A stretch of DNA of 35,142 nucleotides from Opitutaceae bacterium (GCA_016794665.1 JAEUHB010000240.1:1-35142), one strand, 5' to 3'. Counted from the stretch's first letter, positions 15,044-24,607 are shown. Numbers and translations are program-made. Notes: a model not told the origin generated them from the sequence alone.

Positions 15044-17130
15044 GGCCACGTGTAGATGAACTCCCGTTTTCCGGGCGTGCTCGCGGCGGTCTCACGCACG
15101 CTGAGACCTTCTGGGTGGGAGAGCGGCAGGGAACGCAGCGCCTCGATATTCCACGTGACGCTTCGGCGCAGGCTGCCGTTCTCGCCCGGTTCGAGACGCT
15201 CGGCCACCGTTGCCCCGGCTACGGAAAAGAGAAACGTCGGCACGCCGCTCGCATCGAGCCGGAAACCGTCGAATTGGCGCGCACCGCTGGCTTCGGTGGG
15301 CTTCGGCCAGGCCGCGACGGATTCGCCGAGTGGTTTCTCAAAGGGGGCGAAGCGACTGAACCACGTGCCGTAGGCGTCGAAGAAACGCCCCTTCCAGATG
15401 AGCGCCGGCCGACAGTCGCGGCCGTCGTAGGCGAGGTGGATGCCCGCCGGAAAACCGACGAGAATGGCGTGCGTGCCGACATCGGCCATGAAGGTGCGCT
15501 GGACGATCGGGCGTGAGCCGGGGATCAATTCGAACTCCCGCGCGGACGTGGTCGGGAATCCCTCGGGCAGGCCTTTGCCCTCCCGGGCGAAGGCGATGAT
15601 CGACGCGATCTGGCGGTCGGTGTCGCCGGCGAGGATGTCGCGGTTGGCGGCTTTTCCTTGGGGCCAGAAAGACGGCATCAGCGTTCCGGGGCGATGCGCG
15701 GCCGGGTTGATCAGGTAGTCGCGCAGCCAACCGGGCTCCAGTCGCCGCGCGAGATTCGAAAGATCGAGGGCTTGAATCCCGAGCGATGCGCGGTCGGCCC
15801 AGCGGTGGCAGGTGATGCAGCTCACGCCTCCGAGTGTGCCGAGCAGTTTTCGCCCGGCCTCGATATCACCCGTTGGCAGCTCGATTCCGGGACGCGCGTC
15901 GGTGGTCGCAAGCAGCGCCGGCAGATTGGCGACCGCGGCGCCATACACCGGCATCTGCGTTCTCAGATACGGGCGGTCGCGGTGCTTGCCGGCCAAAGTC
16001 TCGGCGAGCCACGTCGGCTGGAGTTTGCGGCCGATGCCGGTGAGCAGCGGCGGGAAGCGGCCGGTGTCGCCCAGATTGTGGTCGCCGAGAAAGTAGGGTT
16101 TGCGCGCGGCATCCGGCCCGCCCCGGCCGTCGCGTTCGTGGCACGCCACGCAGTTGAGCGCGGCCAAGGTGCCGTGAGCGGCTTGCGCGGACGTCGCGGG
16201 TGTGGCGCGGTCGACGATATAGGCGCGCAGCGCGGTGCGCTGGGCGGGGCTGAGCGCGTAGCGTGGCAGACCGGGCGCAGGTGCTTCTTCGATGCAGCCT
16301 CCGGTAGTGCGTCCGAGAGCGATGGACTGAGTCGCTGGAACCGAAGGCAAGGTGTGGCACGCGGCACAACGTGCCGCGGTGACAATCTCGCGGCCACGTT
16401 TCGCCAGCGCGGCATCGGGGGCAAATGGCGGCAACCTGGGCACCGCTTCACCATCGCTGCCTGTGATGCCGAGCAAGTAGGCGGCGATATCGCGTGCGTC
16501 CTGCTCCTCCATTTCGATCCGCGGCATGCGGCCGTCGGGCCGCGAGGCCTGTGGATTGCGCACGAAGGCGGCGAGGGTGCTGACATCGTATTTTTCGGCG
16601 AGCGCGGGAAACGCCGCCGCGCCGTAGCCGAAATCTCCGGACGCCGGTCGGCCATCCGGCGGCGTGTAGTCGGCCTGCGGCGCATGGCAGGCGACACAGC
16701 CGCGGGTGTGGTAGAGGGTCTTGCCCAGCCCGGCGTTGAGATGGGCGATGCGCACCGGCCGAGCCGCGGTCCTGGGCGCGAGAGTGCCGAGAAAGTGGAC
16801 CACGGCGTCCGCGTCGGCTGCGGTGGTCGTGGCGGAAAGCCTCGGCATCGCGGTGCCGCTGCGGTGGCCGGCGGGATCCGCGATAAACGCCCGCAGCCAA
16901 GCCGCGCTGGCGCGCGTCGTCGCCGTCGCCAGGTCCGGGCCGCGGCGCGCGGGCAGGCCCGTGTCGCCGCCGTGGCAGTTGACGCAGCCGAGCTCGTTGT
17001 AGAGCAAGCGGCCGCCGGCGGCGTCGGGCGCGGCGGCGTGAAAACGCTCGAACCCCGCGATCCAGGGTTCCGCCCGTGCGCCCAGAATACTCAGGGCCGC
17101 CGCGACGCCGAAGCGCAGACCGCGTCTCAC
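15040..17130 (-). CDS. Penta-haem c-type cytochrome
   Basis: This 696-residue exported protein contains five CXXCH haem-binding motifs: CVNCH (49-53), CVACH (145-149), CAACH (255-259), CVACH (327-331) and CITCH (438-442). Candidate axial methionines sit in AMPRL (near 95), RMPRI (near 202) and TQMPVY (near 393), as in mono-haem cytochrome c repeats. The last ~200 residues have no haem motif and form a beta-rich domain (GIHLAYDGRDCRPALIWKGR, FFDAYGTWFSRFAPFEKPLG) of a kind found in multi-domain PVC propeller/cytochrome proteins. GTG 17130 overlaps the upstream gene's stop and has AGGAGG 7 bases before it, so the start is firm. It should shuttle electrons from the downstream propeller protein to a respiratory chain. 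Confidence 0.93.
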   Translation of the reverse strand: MRRGLRFGVAAALSILGARAEPWIAGFERFHAAAPDAAGGRLLYNELGCVNCHGGDTGLPARRGPDLATATTRASAAWLRAFIADPAGHRSGTAMPRLSATTTAADADAVVHFLGTLAPRTAARPVRIAHLNAGLGKTLYHTRGCVACHAPQADYTPPDGRPASGDFGYGAAAFPALAEKYDVSTLAAFVRNPQASRPDGRMPRIEMEEQDARDIAAYLLGITGSDGEAVPRLPPFAPDAALAKRGREIVTAARCAACHTLPSVPATQSIALGRTTGGCIEEAPAPGLPRYALSPAQRTALRAYIVDRATPATSAQAAHGTLAALNCVACHERDGRGGPDAARKPYFLGDHNLGDTGRFPPLLTGIGRKLQPTWLAETLAGKHRDRPYLRTQMPVYGAAVANLPALLATTDARPGIELPTGDIEAGRKLLGTLGGVSCITCHRWADRASLGIQALDLSNLARRLEPGWLRDYLINPAAHRPGTLMPSFWPQGKAANRDILAGDTDRQIASIIAFAREGKGLPEGFPTTSAREFELIPGSRPIVQRTFMADVGTHAILVGFPAGIHLAYDGRDCRPALIWKGRFFDAYGTWFSRFAPFEKPLGESVAAWPKPTEASGARQFDGFRLDASGVPTFLFSVAGATVAERLEPGENGSLRRSVTWNIEALRSLPLSHPEGLSVRETAASTPGKREFIYTWP

Positions 17131-18050
17131 CCGAGGACCTCCTGCCGGCAGCGCTCGAGGTAGTCGCGCGATCGGTTGATCGCCGCCGTGATCTCCGGGA
17201 CCGTCGGCAGAATGGGAATTCCGCGCGGGGTGGGGTGCATGAAGATTTCCACGAGGCCCGCGTAGCGGATGTCAGCCAGCGCCTTGAGCACCGGACGATA
17301 ATCGAGCCCGCCGCCAAAGCCCGGGAGTTGCCGCAGCTCAACTTCCTTGGCGACCTTTTGGGCGATGCCCTCCGAGTGTTCCTGGAAATACATAAAAGGA
17401 ATCTGCGTCGCCCCGAGGTCGCGGATCAATGCCGGAAGCTGCTCGATCCACGGGTGCAGATGATGCGGCGCGAGCGCGACGCCGAGGTGGGCGGACCGAT
17501 TCAATTCCGCGAACCAACGCAGGGAGTCCGGATGGTGGAGCAGCGAATTGCTGTGATTCTCGATCGCGATCGTGACGCCGTTGTCCTCGGCGGCGGCGAC
17601 GTGCGGCTTCATCCGCTCGAAAAAGCCCTGCATGGCGGCCTTGAGTTGCGCGACCGGCAGCCCTTTCGGCCCGCCGCTGCCCGTGACGATGATGCCGCCG
17701 CCGAACTTCTTCATCCACTTCATCTCGGCACCGAGCCCGGTGGGACCGAGCGGATAGCGCGTGCTCACGCCGAGCTTCACGTGATGACGGGCGAGCAACG
17801 TGGAAAAGGCGTCGTCGCCCATCTCAGAGATTTGCTCGCGCTGGTTGCCGTGAACGCGGCACCAGATGTCGATCGCCTCGCAGCCCGTCTTCGCGACCTC
17901 GGGCAAAATCACCTCGAGCGGCATTTCGCCGAATAGCGCGGAGGCGAGGACGTAGCGGAGGCGAAACGGCTCGCGCGCAGCGGCGCGAACGGCGGAAGGC
18001 AGCGTCGCGGCCGCGGCGATCGTCTGGAGGAATCTGCGCCGAGGTATCAT
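17127..18050 (-). CDS. Tat-exported xylose-isomerase-like TIM-barrel protein
   Basis: This 307-residue protein belongs to the sugar phosphate isomerase/epimerase (AP_endonuc_2) fold. ATG 18050 gives a Tat-type leader (MIPRRRFLQTIAAAATLPSA); an in-frame TTG at 18062 adds only four residues. Barrel motifs include TIAIENHSNSLLHHPD (metal-site Glu), APHHLHPWIEQL, IPFMYFQEHSEG and YAGLVEIFMHP. Such proteins in Verrucomicrobiota are often encoded beside oxidoreductases and are thought to isomerise or epimerise keto-sugars. It is first in a three-gene run with 4-bp overlaps to the cytochrome and propeller genes. Reaction and substrate are not known. Confidence 0.87.
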   Translation of the reverse strand: MIPRRRFLQTIAAAATLPSAVRAAAREPFRLRYVLASALFGEMPLEVILPEVAKTGCEAIDIWCRVHGNQREQISEMGDDAFSTLLARHHVKLGVSTRYPLGPTGLGAEMKWMKKFGGGIIVTGSGGPKGLPVAQLKAAMQGFFERMKPHVAAAEDNGVTIAIENHSNSLLHHPDSLRWFAELNRSAHLGVALAPHHLHPWIEQLPALIRDLGATQIPFMYFQEHSEGIAQKVAKEVELRQLPGFGGGLDYRPVLKALADIRYAGLVEIFMHPTPRGIPILPTVPEITAAINRSRDYLERCRQEVLG

Positions 18051-18337
18051 GGGGTGGCGCAACTATGCAGCGGCTGCGCGCGCGGCTTCGAGCATATTGA
18101 GCGACGGCCCCGGGTCGTGGCCGAGTCGTTTTGCGATCGCACGGCCGGCTGGAAAAGCGCCACCTTCAGCTGCGCGCAGCGCTATCGGCGCTCCCGAGGC
18201 CGAGGTCATCCTCGCCGTCACGGATCAGCTCGGCGTCCGCTATGGCGGAAAATATCGCGAGCATTCCGGATTGCTCAGATGCACGGCGAGTCGTGACAAT
18301 CGATTGCCCAATCCGCCCCGTCCGTCATCCCGCCATC
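18051..18337. other. Divergent intergenic region between isomerase operon and TonB receptor
   Basis: No open frame here looks real. It should hold promoters for both the minus-strand isomerase-cytochrome-propeller operon and the plus-strand TonB receptor. A near-palindrome CGGAA...TCGCGA...TTCCG at 18246-18268 is the only operator-like structure I see. No convincing -35/-10 pair was found on either strand; GACAAT at 18295-18300 with TTGCTC about 18 bases upstream is a weak option for the plus strand. Confidence 0.4.
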
Positions 18338-21300
18338 ATGATACCCCACGCTCTGCTCTGCCGCATTATTCGTTTCCTGTTATGCACGCTAGCCGCTGGC
18401 TCAGGCGCGCTGTCCGCTCAAACCCAGCCCGCTGCCGAATCGGGGCGTATTGCCGGGCAGGTGAGCAACGGCGCGACGCGGGCGTTGCTGGAGGGCGCGT
18501 CGGTCGAGATTCCCGCGCTCGGCGTGCGCACGCTCACCGACACCCTGGGGCGCTTCCTCATCCAGCCGGTTCCGGTGGGCAACCACGCCGTGGTCGTGAC
18601 GTATACCGGGCTGAACCGCGAGGAGCGCCGCATCGCGGTGGCCGCCGGGCAGCACGTGTCGGCTGCGTTCGAGTTGGCCTCCGACATCTATCGCTTGGAC
18701 AAGTTCAGCGTCGTCGGCGAGCGCGAGGGCAATGCCGCCGCCCTCACCGCGCAGCGCAACGCGGACAGCGTGAAGAGCGTCGTTGCGCTCGATGCTTACG
18801 GCAATCTGTCCAATAGCGAGGCGGGCGAGCTGCTCATCCGCCTGCCGGGCATCGCGGGTTCCCTCAATGGCGAGGGGGTCGTGAGTGAAGTGATGGTGCG
18901 CGGCACCAACCACACGCTCAACTCCGTAACCGTCGACGGCAACAAGATGGCCAGTTCCGGCGGCATGAACCGGAATTTCCGCACCAACAGCATCCCCGGC
19001 GCGTTCTTCGACACGATCGAAGTCACGAAGGCAGCGACGCCCGACATGGACGCCGACTCGCTCGGCGGAAACATCAACATGAAGACCCGCTCGCCGCTGA
19101 GCATGCGGGAAAAGCGCCGGATGATCTACCGCTTCGGCGCCAAGTGGGCGCCGCCGTTCTACGATCACAACCCCGCGACGCGGAATCACTCGCTGCACCC
19201 GATGACGTCGTTCAGCTACCAGGAGGCTTTCGACGCCTTCGGCGGCGACCGGAACCTGGGCGTCACGTTCAGCATGTTTTACAGCGAAAACGCGGTGTCC
19301 GCGATCCAGATGACGCAGGACTACGCCTTCGTCACCACGAACCCCGCCTACGTGTGGGACTATCGCTCGGCGGACATCTACAACAACCGCATGAACAAGA
19401 GCGCGACCTTGAAGATCGACTACCGCTTCAGTCCGACTTTCCGCGTCTTTCTCAACGGCATCTACAACGACGCGCACGAGCGCTCGTTCGAGTATCTGCG
19501 GACCCGCGCGTTCACGTCCCGCACCGTCGCGACGCTCAACGCTGCCGGCCAGCCCACAGGGAACAACGCCATCCTCCCGGACTTCACCGACAAGGTCACG
19601 CGCGTGCGCGCCGTCCCGGCGTCGACCTTCGAGCTGCAGACCGACGGCAACCGTTTCGAGGATTCGCAGCGCCAGCTGCACGCTGGCGCCGAGCACGCCT
19701 ACGCGCGCCTCGCGATCGATTACGACGCCGCCTATTCGGAGAGCCTCGTGCGGCAAAACGACGGGCACAACAGCCCCAAGGTCGGCTCCGGTGGTTTCTT
19801 CCGCACCTGGCTGACGGGCGTGGGCTGGACCCTCGACAAGACAGCCGACGTGATGCGGCCGCTGTTCACGCAGACGGGCGGGCCGAGCATCTTCGACCTG
19901 AGGAATTACACGAACAGCGAACTCAACAAGCGTGACAACGAGCGCAACGGCACGCTCGAGAGCGTGTCGGCCAACGCCAAATATTTCCTTGATGCGCGCC
20001 GGATGAACTACCTGAAAGCCGGCGCGCGCTTCCGCCGCCAGACCGCGGAGGAAGTCGGCGGCGACCGACGCTGGCAATATGCAGGCCCGGACGGTATCCT
20101 CGGCGTCAATCCCGCGACCGGGCGCAGGGACGACGACCTGAGCATCTTCCAATTCAACGGCGTGCAGACCACCGAGAGCCTGCGCAACGGCCCGATTCCC
20201 TATACGCACGTCGGCTACGTGGCGGAGCACGTGAAGAAGAACCCGACCCATTGGTTCGAGGACCGCTACTACGACGAGTCGCGCAAATACCTCGGCACGC
20301 GCCGCGTCGTCGAGGATGTCTCCTCCGCCTACCTGATGGGCGGCACGCGCTGGGGCCAGCTGCGGGCGGTGGGTGGCTTGCGTTTCGAGGAGACGGAGGT
20401 GACGGGGCGCGGGTTTGTGCGCGCGCGCACGCTCGCGACGGCCGCGGCCATTCCCGATCCGGTGGCGCGCGCGCGCTTCGACTACAACAATCCTCGCCGC
20501 ATCACCGGCCGCTACAGCCACACGTTTCCGGGCGCCTACCTCACTTACAATTTCTCGCGCAACCTGCTCGCACGCGCCAACTGGTCCAACAGCATCGGCC
20601 GGCCGCCCTTCGCCAACCTCGTGCCGCGCGAGGATGTGAACGACCAGACCCAGATTCTGACCGTGGGCAACCCGGCGCTGAAGCCGCAGTTCGCCGAGAA
20701 CATCGACCTCACGCTCGAATACTATTTCGAACCGGTGGGCGCGTTTTCCGCGGGCGTGTTCCAGAAGAAGCTCAAGGATTTCATCGTCTCGCTCGGGGGC
20801 GAGACCGTCCCCAACGGCCCGGACAACGGCTTCGGCGGCAGCTACGGCGGCTACAACCTCATCACCGACCGCAACGCCGGCACGGCGACCATCCAGGGGA
20901 TCGAACTCAGTATCCAGCGCCAGCTCACCTTCCTGCCCGGGACGCTGAAGCGGATGAGCTTCTTTGCGAACTACACGCGGCTCACCACGCAGGGAGACTA
21001 CGGCACGACCGGGCCGCGCACGACGAACCTCGTGCCGAACTTTGTCCCGACGACGGCCAATGCGGGCCTGACCTTTCCTTGGCGGAATTTCAGCGCGCGC
21101 CTGCTCGTGAATCACACGAGCGAATTCCTGGTGGGCTATTCGACCGACCGATCGCGCCTCCGCTACAAACTGGCGCGCACGGCGTGGAATGTGAACCTGA
21201 GCTACGCGGTCTCGCCGAGGCTTCAGTTCTATTTCGACATCCAGAATATGTTCAACGCCCGGCAGGAGTGGTATTATTTCGAGCGCAGCCGGCTACAGTC

Positions 21301-21352
21301 GGACTTCGACAACGGTGCGTTCGTGAACTTCGGGATCAGCGGCCGTTTCTAG
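18338..21352 (+). CDS. TonB-dependent outer-membrane receptor with N-terminal carboxypeptidase-like domain
   Basis: This 1004-residue outer-membrane importer starts at ATG 18338 (MIPHALLCRIIRFLLCTLAA signal peptide, ending SAQ). Residues ~36-115 are a carboxypeptidase-regulatory-like Ig domain (RIAGQVSNGATRALLEGASV). A TonB-box-like string DKFSVVGEREGNA then EREGNAAALTAQR (128-140) leads into the plug (LLIRLPGIAGSLNGEGVVSE, VMVRGTNHTLNSVTVDG, ADSLGGNINMKTRS). The barrel ends in ...FGISGRF, with a terminal Phe for outer-membrane insertion. It has no SusD partner nearby, so the substrate is unknown; the nearby isomerase/cytochrome operon and the second receptor hint at carbohydrate. The long upstream open frame from 18131 has no signal peptide and is not used. 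Confidence 0.94.
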   Translation: MIPHALLCRIIRFLLCTLAAGSGALSAQTQPAAESGRIAGQVSNGATRALLEGASVEIPALGVRTLTDTLGRFLIQPVPVGNHAVVVTYTGLNREERRIAVAAGQHVSAAFELASDIYRLDKFSVVGEREGNAAALTAQRNADSVKSVVALDAYGNLSNSEAGELLIRLPGIAGSLNGEGVVSEVMVRGTNHTLNSVTVDGNKMASSGGMNRNFRTNSIPGAFFDTIEVTKAATPDMDADSLGGNINMKTRSPLSMREKRRMIYRFGAKWAPPFYDHNPATRNHSLHPMTSFSYQEAFDAFGGDRNLGVTFSMFYSENAVSAIQMTQDYAFVTTNPAYVWDYRSADIYNNRMNKSATLKIDYRFSPTFRVFLNGIYNDAHERSFEYLRTRAFTSRTVATLNAAGQPTGNNAILPDFTDKVTRVRAVPASTFELQTDGNRFEDSQRQLHAGAEHAYARLAIDYDAAYSESLVRQNDGHNSPKVGSGGFFRTWLTGVGWTLDKTADVMRPLFTQTGGPSIFDLRNYTNSELNKRDNERNGTLESVSANAKYFLDARRMNYLKAGARFRRQTAEEVGGDRRWQYAGPDGILGVNPATGRRDDDLSIFQFNGVQTTESLRNGPIPYTHVGYVAEHVKKNPTHWFEDRYYDESRKYLGTRRVVEDVSSAYLMGGTRWGQLRAVGGLRFEETEVTGRGFVRARTLATAAAIPDPVARARFDYNNPRRITGRYSHTFPGAYLTYNFSRNLLARANWSNSIGRPPFANLVPREDVNDQTQILTVGNPALKPQFAENIDLTLEYYFEPVGAFSAGVFQKKLKDFIVSLGGETVPNGPDNGFGGSYGGYNLITDRNAGTATIQGIELSIQRQLTFLPGTLKRMSFFANYTRLTTQGDYGTTGPRTTNLVPNFVPTTANAGLTFPWRNFSARLLVNHTSEFLVGYSTDRSRLRYKLARTAWNVNLSYAVSPRLQFYFDIQNMFNARQEWYYFERSRLQSDFDNGAFVNFGISGRF

Positions 21353-21400
21353 GCGCGGACGCGCGGAGGCTGAGACAACTCGGTCAGCGGTTCGGGTCGG

Positions 21401-24400
21401 TCAGAACGTCCCCTTGATTCCAAAATTCCAATTGGCGCCGTATTCCTGGTATTGGCGGAGGATGCGCTGGCGGCGCTCGGCGACGCCGGGCGGAGTGTCG
21501 AACCACCGGAGCGGTTCGCGCGTGATGTTGCGGCCTTGCACGTAGAGCGTGGTCGTGCGCGTGAGCTTCCAGTTGAGTGAGGTGTCGAATTGCGCGACGG
21601 CCTCGCGGAAGCGGCCGTAGACGCCGTCCGGCCGTTCGGCGGTGAAGACGCCGCCGATGGAGCCGTTGAACTTCTTGTAGGCGTAACCGAGGCGGCCTGA
21701 CACGCGGTGCGGCGCCATGCCGTTGCGGCGCTGGCTGGCGTAGGTGCGCGAGTAGGAGACGTTGACGCTCGTGCCGCGCAGAATCTCGGGGAGAAAGCCG
21801 AGCGTCTGGTTGTAGGAGAGCTCGAGGTTGCGAAAGCGGCGCGTCTCGGCGCTGTTTCGTGTCGTGATGAAGGTATAGGTCTGGAGGTCGGGGTCTTCCT
21901 CGCCGAATTCGGAGGCCGTGAAATTGAAGGTCTCGCGCAGGTTGCGGATGTCGTTTTGCGAGACTTGAAGCGTGAGCTGGCCGGGGGTGCGGTTGCCGAA
22001 GTAGTAGGCGAGGCGGGCCTGGTAGTTCTTGGAGTGCTCGGGCTCGAGTCCGGCGTTGGGCGCGGTGACGGTCCCGTTGCCCTGTGCATCCTCCGAGATG
22101 TTGTAGATGCCGGTGAGGCTGTCGATCGGCGGGCGGGAAATCGCGCGGTTGAAGCCGGCCTGAAACTCGAGGTTCTGCGTGAGGCGATACTTGGTGAGAA
22201 CTGACGGAAAGGTGTTCAGATAGTCACTCTCGCGGGCGACGCGCGGCTGGCTCATGAACTGGTAGTCGATGCCGGGGAATGTGGTGGCGCGTCCGGTGGC
22301 GCTGATCGGAAAGCCGGCAGCGACGAGCTCGCGGCGCAGGCGCGGGTCGGCCTCGATGAAACGGTTGGCGGTTTGCTCGACGCGGAGGCCGCCGCGCAGC
22401 GTCCAGCGCGGGAGCGGATTCATATCGAGCTGCGCGTAGCCGGCGGACACGGTCTGGCGGTAGTTGCGCCGGTTGCCGACGAAAGCGGTGTAGTAGTTGT
22501 CGACCGTGGCAGCGCGCACGAAATCCTGCGGCCGCGACTGGAATAGTTCGCCGATTCGCTTGCGGTCGGCGCGGGGGAGGTTGCCGGTGACGCCAGCGAG
22601 GTTGGTGAAGGTGAGGGCGTTAGTGTTGCCGGTCTCAAAGGGATGAACCGCGATGTAGCCGAGATTGGCCCAGTTGCCGCTCGCGGTGATAGTGGGGACG
22701 CCGGTCGCGGCATTGTAACCGGTGAGCACGTCGCCGCCCGGCCCGATGTAGCGCCAGAGTTCCCACGGCGCGTAGTTGTTGTTCCTGCGGTTTTCCTCCG
22801 TCCACTTGCCGCCAAACTTCACCACCATCGGCAGGGCGCGGAAGAACGGCACCATCCACTTGGCATTGGCGGAGGCGAGGTAGATTTCGGTGATCCAGCG
22901 GCTGTCGGCGCTCTGCACGCGTGTGCCGCCGGTCCAGTTCCGCAGATCAAACGGATCCGGCCCGGAGGTCTGGCGAATCGTCCACTCGTGCGAATCGGCG
23001 CGGGGCCGCGTCGCCGTCCAGTCGATGGGGATCGAGAGCGTCTCCGACTGGGAGATTCCGCGCTCGAGGGACACGTAGCTGTTCACGGCGCGGGAGTAGT
23101 TGAAGCCGCCGTCGACGACGAGGGCGTTGAGCTTGTATTCGAACTTGGGCGAGATCGTGCGCGTGTAGTTCTCGGCGGCAGCGGTGCCGCCGCCGTTGTT
23201 GATCACAGGGACGGTGTTGGCCGCGCTGCGGCGCGTGGAGATGGAGAGCAGGCCGTCGCCGCCGATGGTGGAGCGGCCGTTGTTGACGTTGGTGTTTGAG
23301 TTCGCCGCAACGAAAGTGAAGTTCCGGTTCCAGAACTCCCCCTCGACGTAGGTATAGATCGCGCTGAGCGAGAGGACGAGGCGGCGCGAGGCCTTGAAGT
23401 CAGCGGAAAGCGAAACAGCGTCCTTCGCGATCATCTTGGGACCGTCCTTGAAATCGATCTGCCGGATGACGAGCGGCCGGGCGTCACGCACGGCGCCGGT
23501 AAGCAGGGGCGTGCGGTTGTAGTCTTGGACGAAGTTATATTGCTCGGTGTAGGAATTGGCGCGGCTGGCGGTGAGCATGAGGCCGAGGCGCTGATTGAGA
23601 AACGCCTCGGAATACTCCAGCTGGAGGTTGGGGCGCCATTTGTAGCGCTCGCGCTCGGCGGGCCCGAGGGTCTTGCGCAGGGTGAATTCCTCGGCGTTGA
23701 AGTTCAGGCTGAAGTTGTAGCCGAGCACGCGGCCCCGCCGGTCAAAGGCGCGACGCGTGCGCATGTTGATCGTGCCGGATGGGGAGTCGGCGTCGGACTC
23801 GGCGCTTGTCGTGCGGCTGATCTCGATGGATTCGATGCCGGTGATAAGGATGCTCTCAAAGCTCGTGGCGCGGGAGGCCTCGCCGCCGCCGCGATTGGAG
23901 TCGGCGCTGGCGGTGCGCATGCCGTCGATGGTGACGCCGACATACTGCCCGTCCATGCCGCCGAGGCGCGGCCCGCGGGCCTCGGACTCAACGTAGTCGA
24001 TGTCGACACCGGGAAGATATTTCAGGAACTCGCCCATGTTGCCGTCCGTGATGTCGCCGAAGACGTCGGACGAGACCGAGCTGATGATGTCCATGCTGCG
24101 GCGCTGGGCCTGCACGGCCTTGGCGTTGCCCTCGCGTTCCGAGGAGACGGTGAAGGCGGCGAGCTGGACCTTGCCGTCCTTCACCGTCGCGGCCGCCGCG
24201 GCGCTCGTCAGCACGATCTCGCGGACGGCGGTCTGTCCGGCGCTGACGGTGAACGACTCGGTCGCCGGCGTGTAGCCGGAAAAAGCGACGGTGATAGTCG
24301 CCGTGCCCGCGGGGACGCCGGCGAACGTGAACGAGCCGTCGCTCTCCGTGAACACGACGCGCTCGCTGCCCGCGAGGCGGACCTCGGCGTTGCCGACGAA

Positions 24401-24511
24401 CTCACGCGTGGCGGGATTGAAGACGCGCCCTTGGATCGAGCCGTCGGTGGATTGCGCCAAAGCGCAGGCCGCAAGAAACGCAGTGAGGAACGCAGCAATG
24501 CAGTATCGCAT
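21401..24511 (-). CDS. TonB-dependent outer-membrane receptor
   Basis: This 1036-residue receptor starts at ATG 24511 with a signal peptide (MRYCIAAFLTAFLAACALAQ). Residues ~23-105 are a carboxypeptidase-like domain (GSIQGRVFNPATREFVGNAE, SDGSFTFAGVPAGTATITVA). A TonB-box-like KVQLAAFTVSSEREGNA and EREGNAKAVQAQR (125-137) precede the plug (MGEFLKYLPGVDIDYVE, YVGVTIDGMRT, IESIEISRTTSAESDADSPS, GTINMRTRR). The C-terminus WNFGIKGTF ends in Phe. It is convergent to the other receptor, with 48 bases between their stops, and it is the last gene of the minus-strand sulfatase/DUF1501 locus, 96 bases after DUF1501. In that context it probably imports glycan fragments; this is inferred. Confidence 0.94.
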   Translation of the reverse strand: MRYCIAAFLTAFLAACALAQSTDGSIQGRVFNPATREFVGNAEVRLAGSERVVFTESDGSFTFAGVPAGTATITVAFSGYTPATESFTVSAGQTAVREIVLTSAAAAATVKDGKVQLAAFTVSSEREGNAKAVQAQRRSMDIISSVSSDVFGDITDGNMGEFLKYLPGVDIDYVESEARGPRLGGMDGQYVGVTIDGMRTASADSNRGGGEASRATSFESILITGIESIEISRTTSAESDADSPSGTINMRTRRAFDRRGRVLGYNFSLNFNAEEFTLRKTLGPAERERYKWRPNLQLEYSEAFLNQRLGLMLTASRANSYTEQYNFVQDYNRTPLLTGAVRDARPLVIRQIDFKDGPKMIAKDAVSLSADFKASRRLVLSLSAIYTYVEGEFWNRNFTFVAANSNTNVNNGRSTIGGDGLLSISTRRSAANTVPVINNGGGTAAAENYTRTISPKFEYKLNALVVDGGFNYSRAVNSYVSLERGISQSETLSIPIDWTATRPRADSHEWTIRQTSGPDPFDLRNWTGGTRVQSADSRWITEIYLASANAKWMVPFFRALPMVVKFGGKWTEENRRNNNYAPWELWRYIGPGGDVLTGYNAATGVPTITASGNWANLGYIAVHPFETGNTNALTFTNLAGVTGNLPRADRKRIGELFQSRPQDFVRAATVDNYYTAFVGNRRNYRQTVSAGYAQLDMNPLPRWTLRGGLRVEQTANRFIEADPRLRRELVAAGFPISATGRATTFPGIDYQFMSQPRVARESDYLNTFPSVLTKYRLTQNLEFQAGFNRAISRPPIDSLTGIYNISEDAQGNGTVTAPNAGLEPEHSKNYQARLAYYFGNRTPGQLTLQVSQNDIRNLRETFNFTASEFGEEDPDLQTYTFITTRNSAETRRFRNLELSYNQTLGFLPEILRGTSVNVSYSRTYASQRRNGMAPHRVSGRLGYAYKKFNGSIGGVFTAERPDGVYGRFREAVAQFDTSLNWKLTRTTTLYVQGRNITREPLRWFDTPPGVAERRQRILRQYQEYGANWNFGIKGTF

Positions 24512-24562
24512 GGGGGTAGGTGGCGCGGACGATTCGCCCGGCGCGGTGCGGCGGCAATCGCA

Positions 24563-24568
24563 ATTATC
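24563..24568 (-). promoter_or_regulatory. Possible -10 element upstream of the second TonB receptor
   Basis: On the minus strand GATAAT (5 of 6 to TATAAT) lies about 52 bases before the ATG at 24511. A matching -35 at 16-18 bases is missing, so the call is weak. It would allow the receptor to be transcribed separately from DUF1501, whose stop is 96 bases upstream of the receptor ATG. Confidence 0.2.
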
Positions 24569-24607
24569 GATGCCGCTGCTTTCCTGTTCCCCAATCCAAT
24601 TTCCGCC

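Noticed and set aside
15658..17163. A 501-residue plus-strand frame
   Set aside because: It is antisense to the penta-haem cytochrome, whose five CXXCH motifs are unambiguous.
18401..21115. A 904-residue open frame on the minus strand
   Set aside because: It is antisense to the TonB receptor across its whole length, has low-complexity Arg/Val/Ala composition and no domain or signal peptide. GC-rich coding DNA often leaves the opposite frame open.
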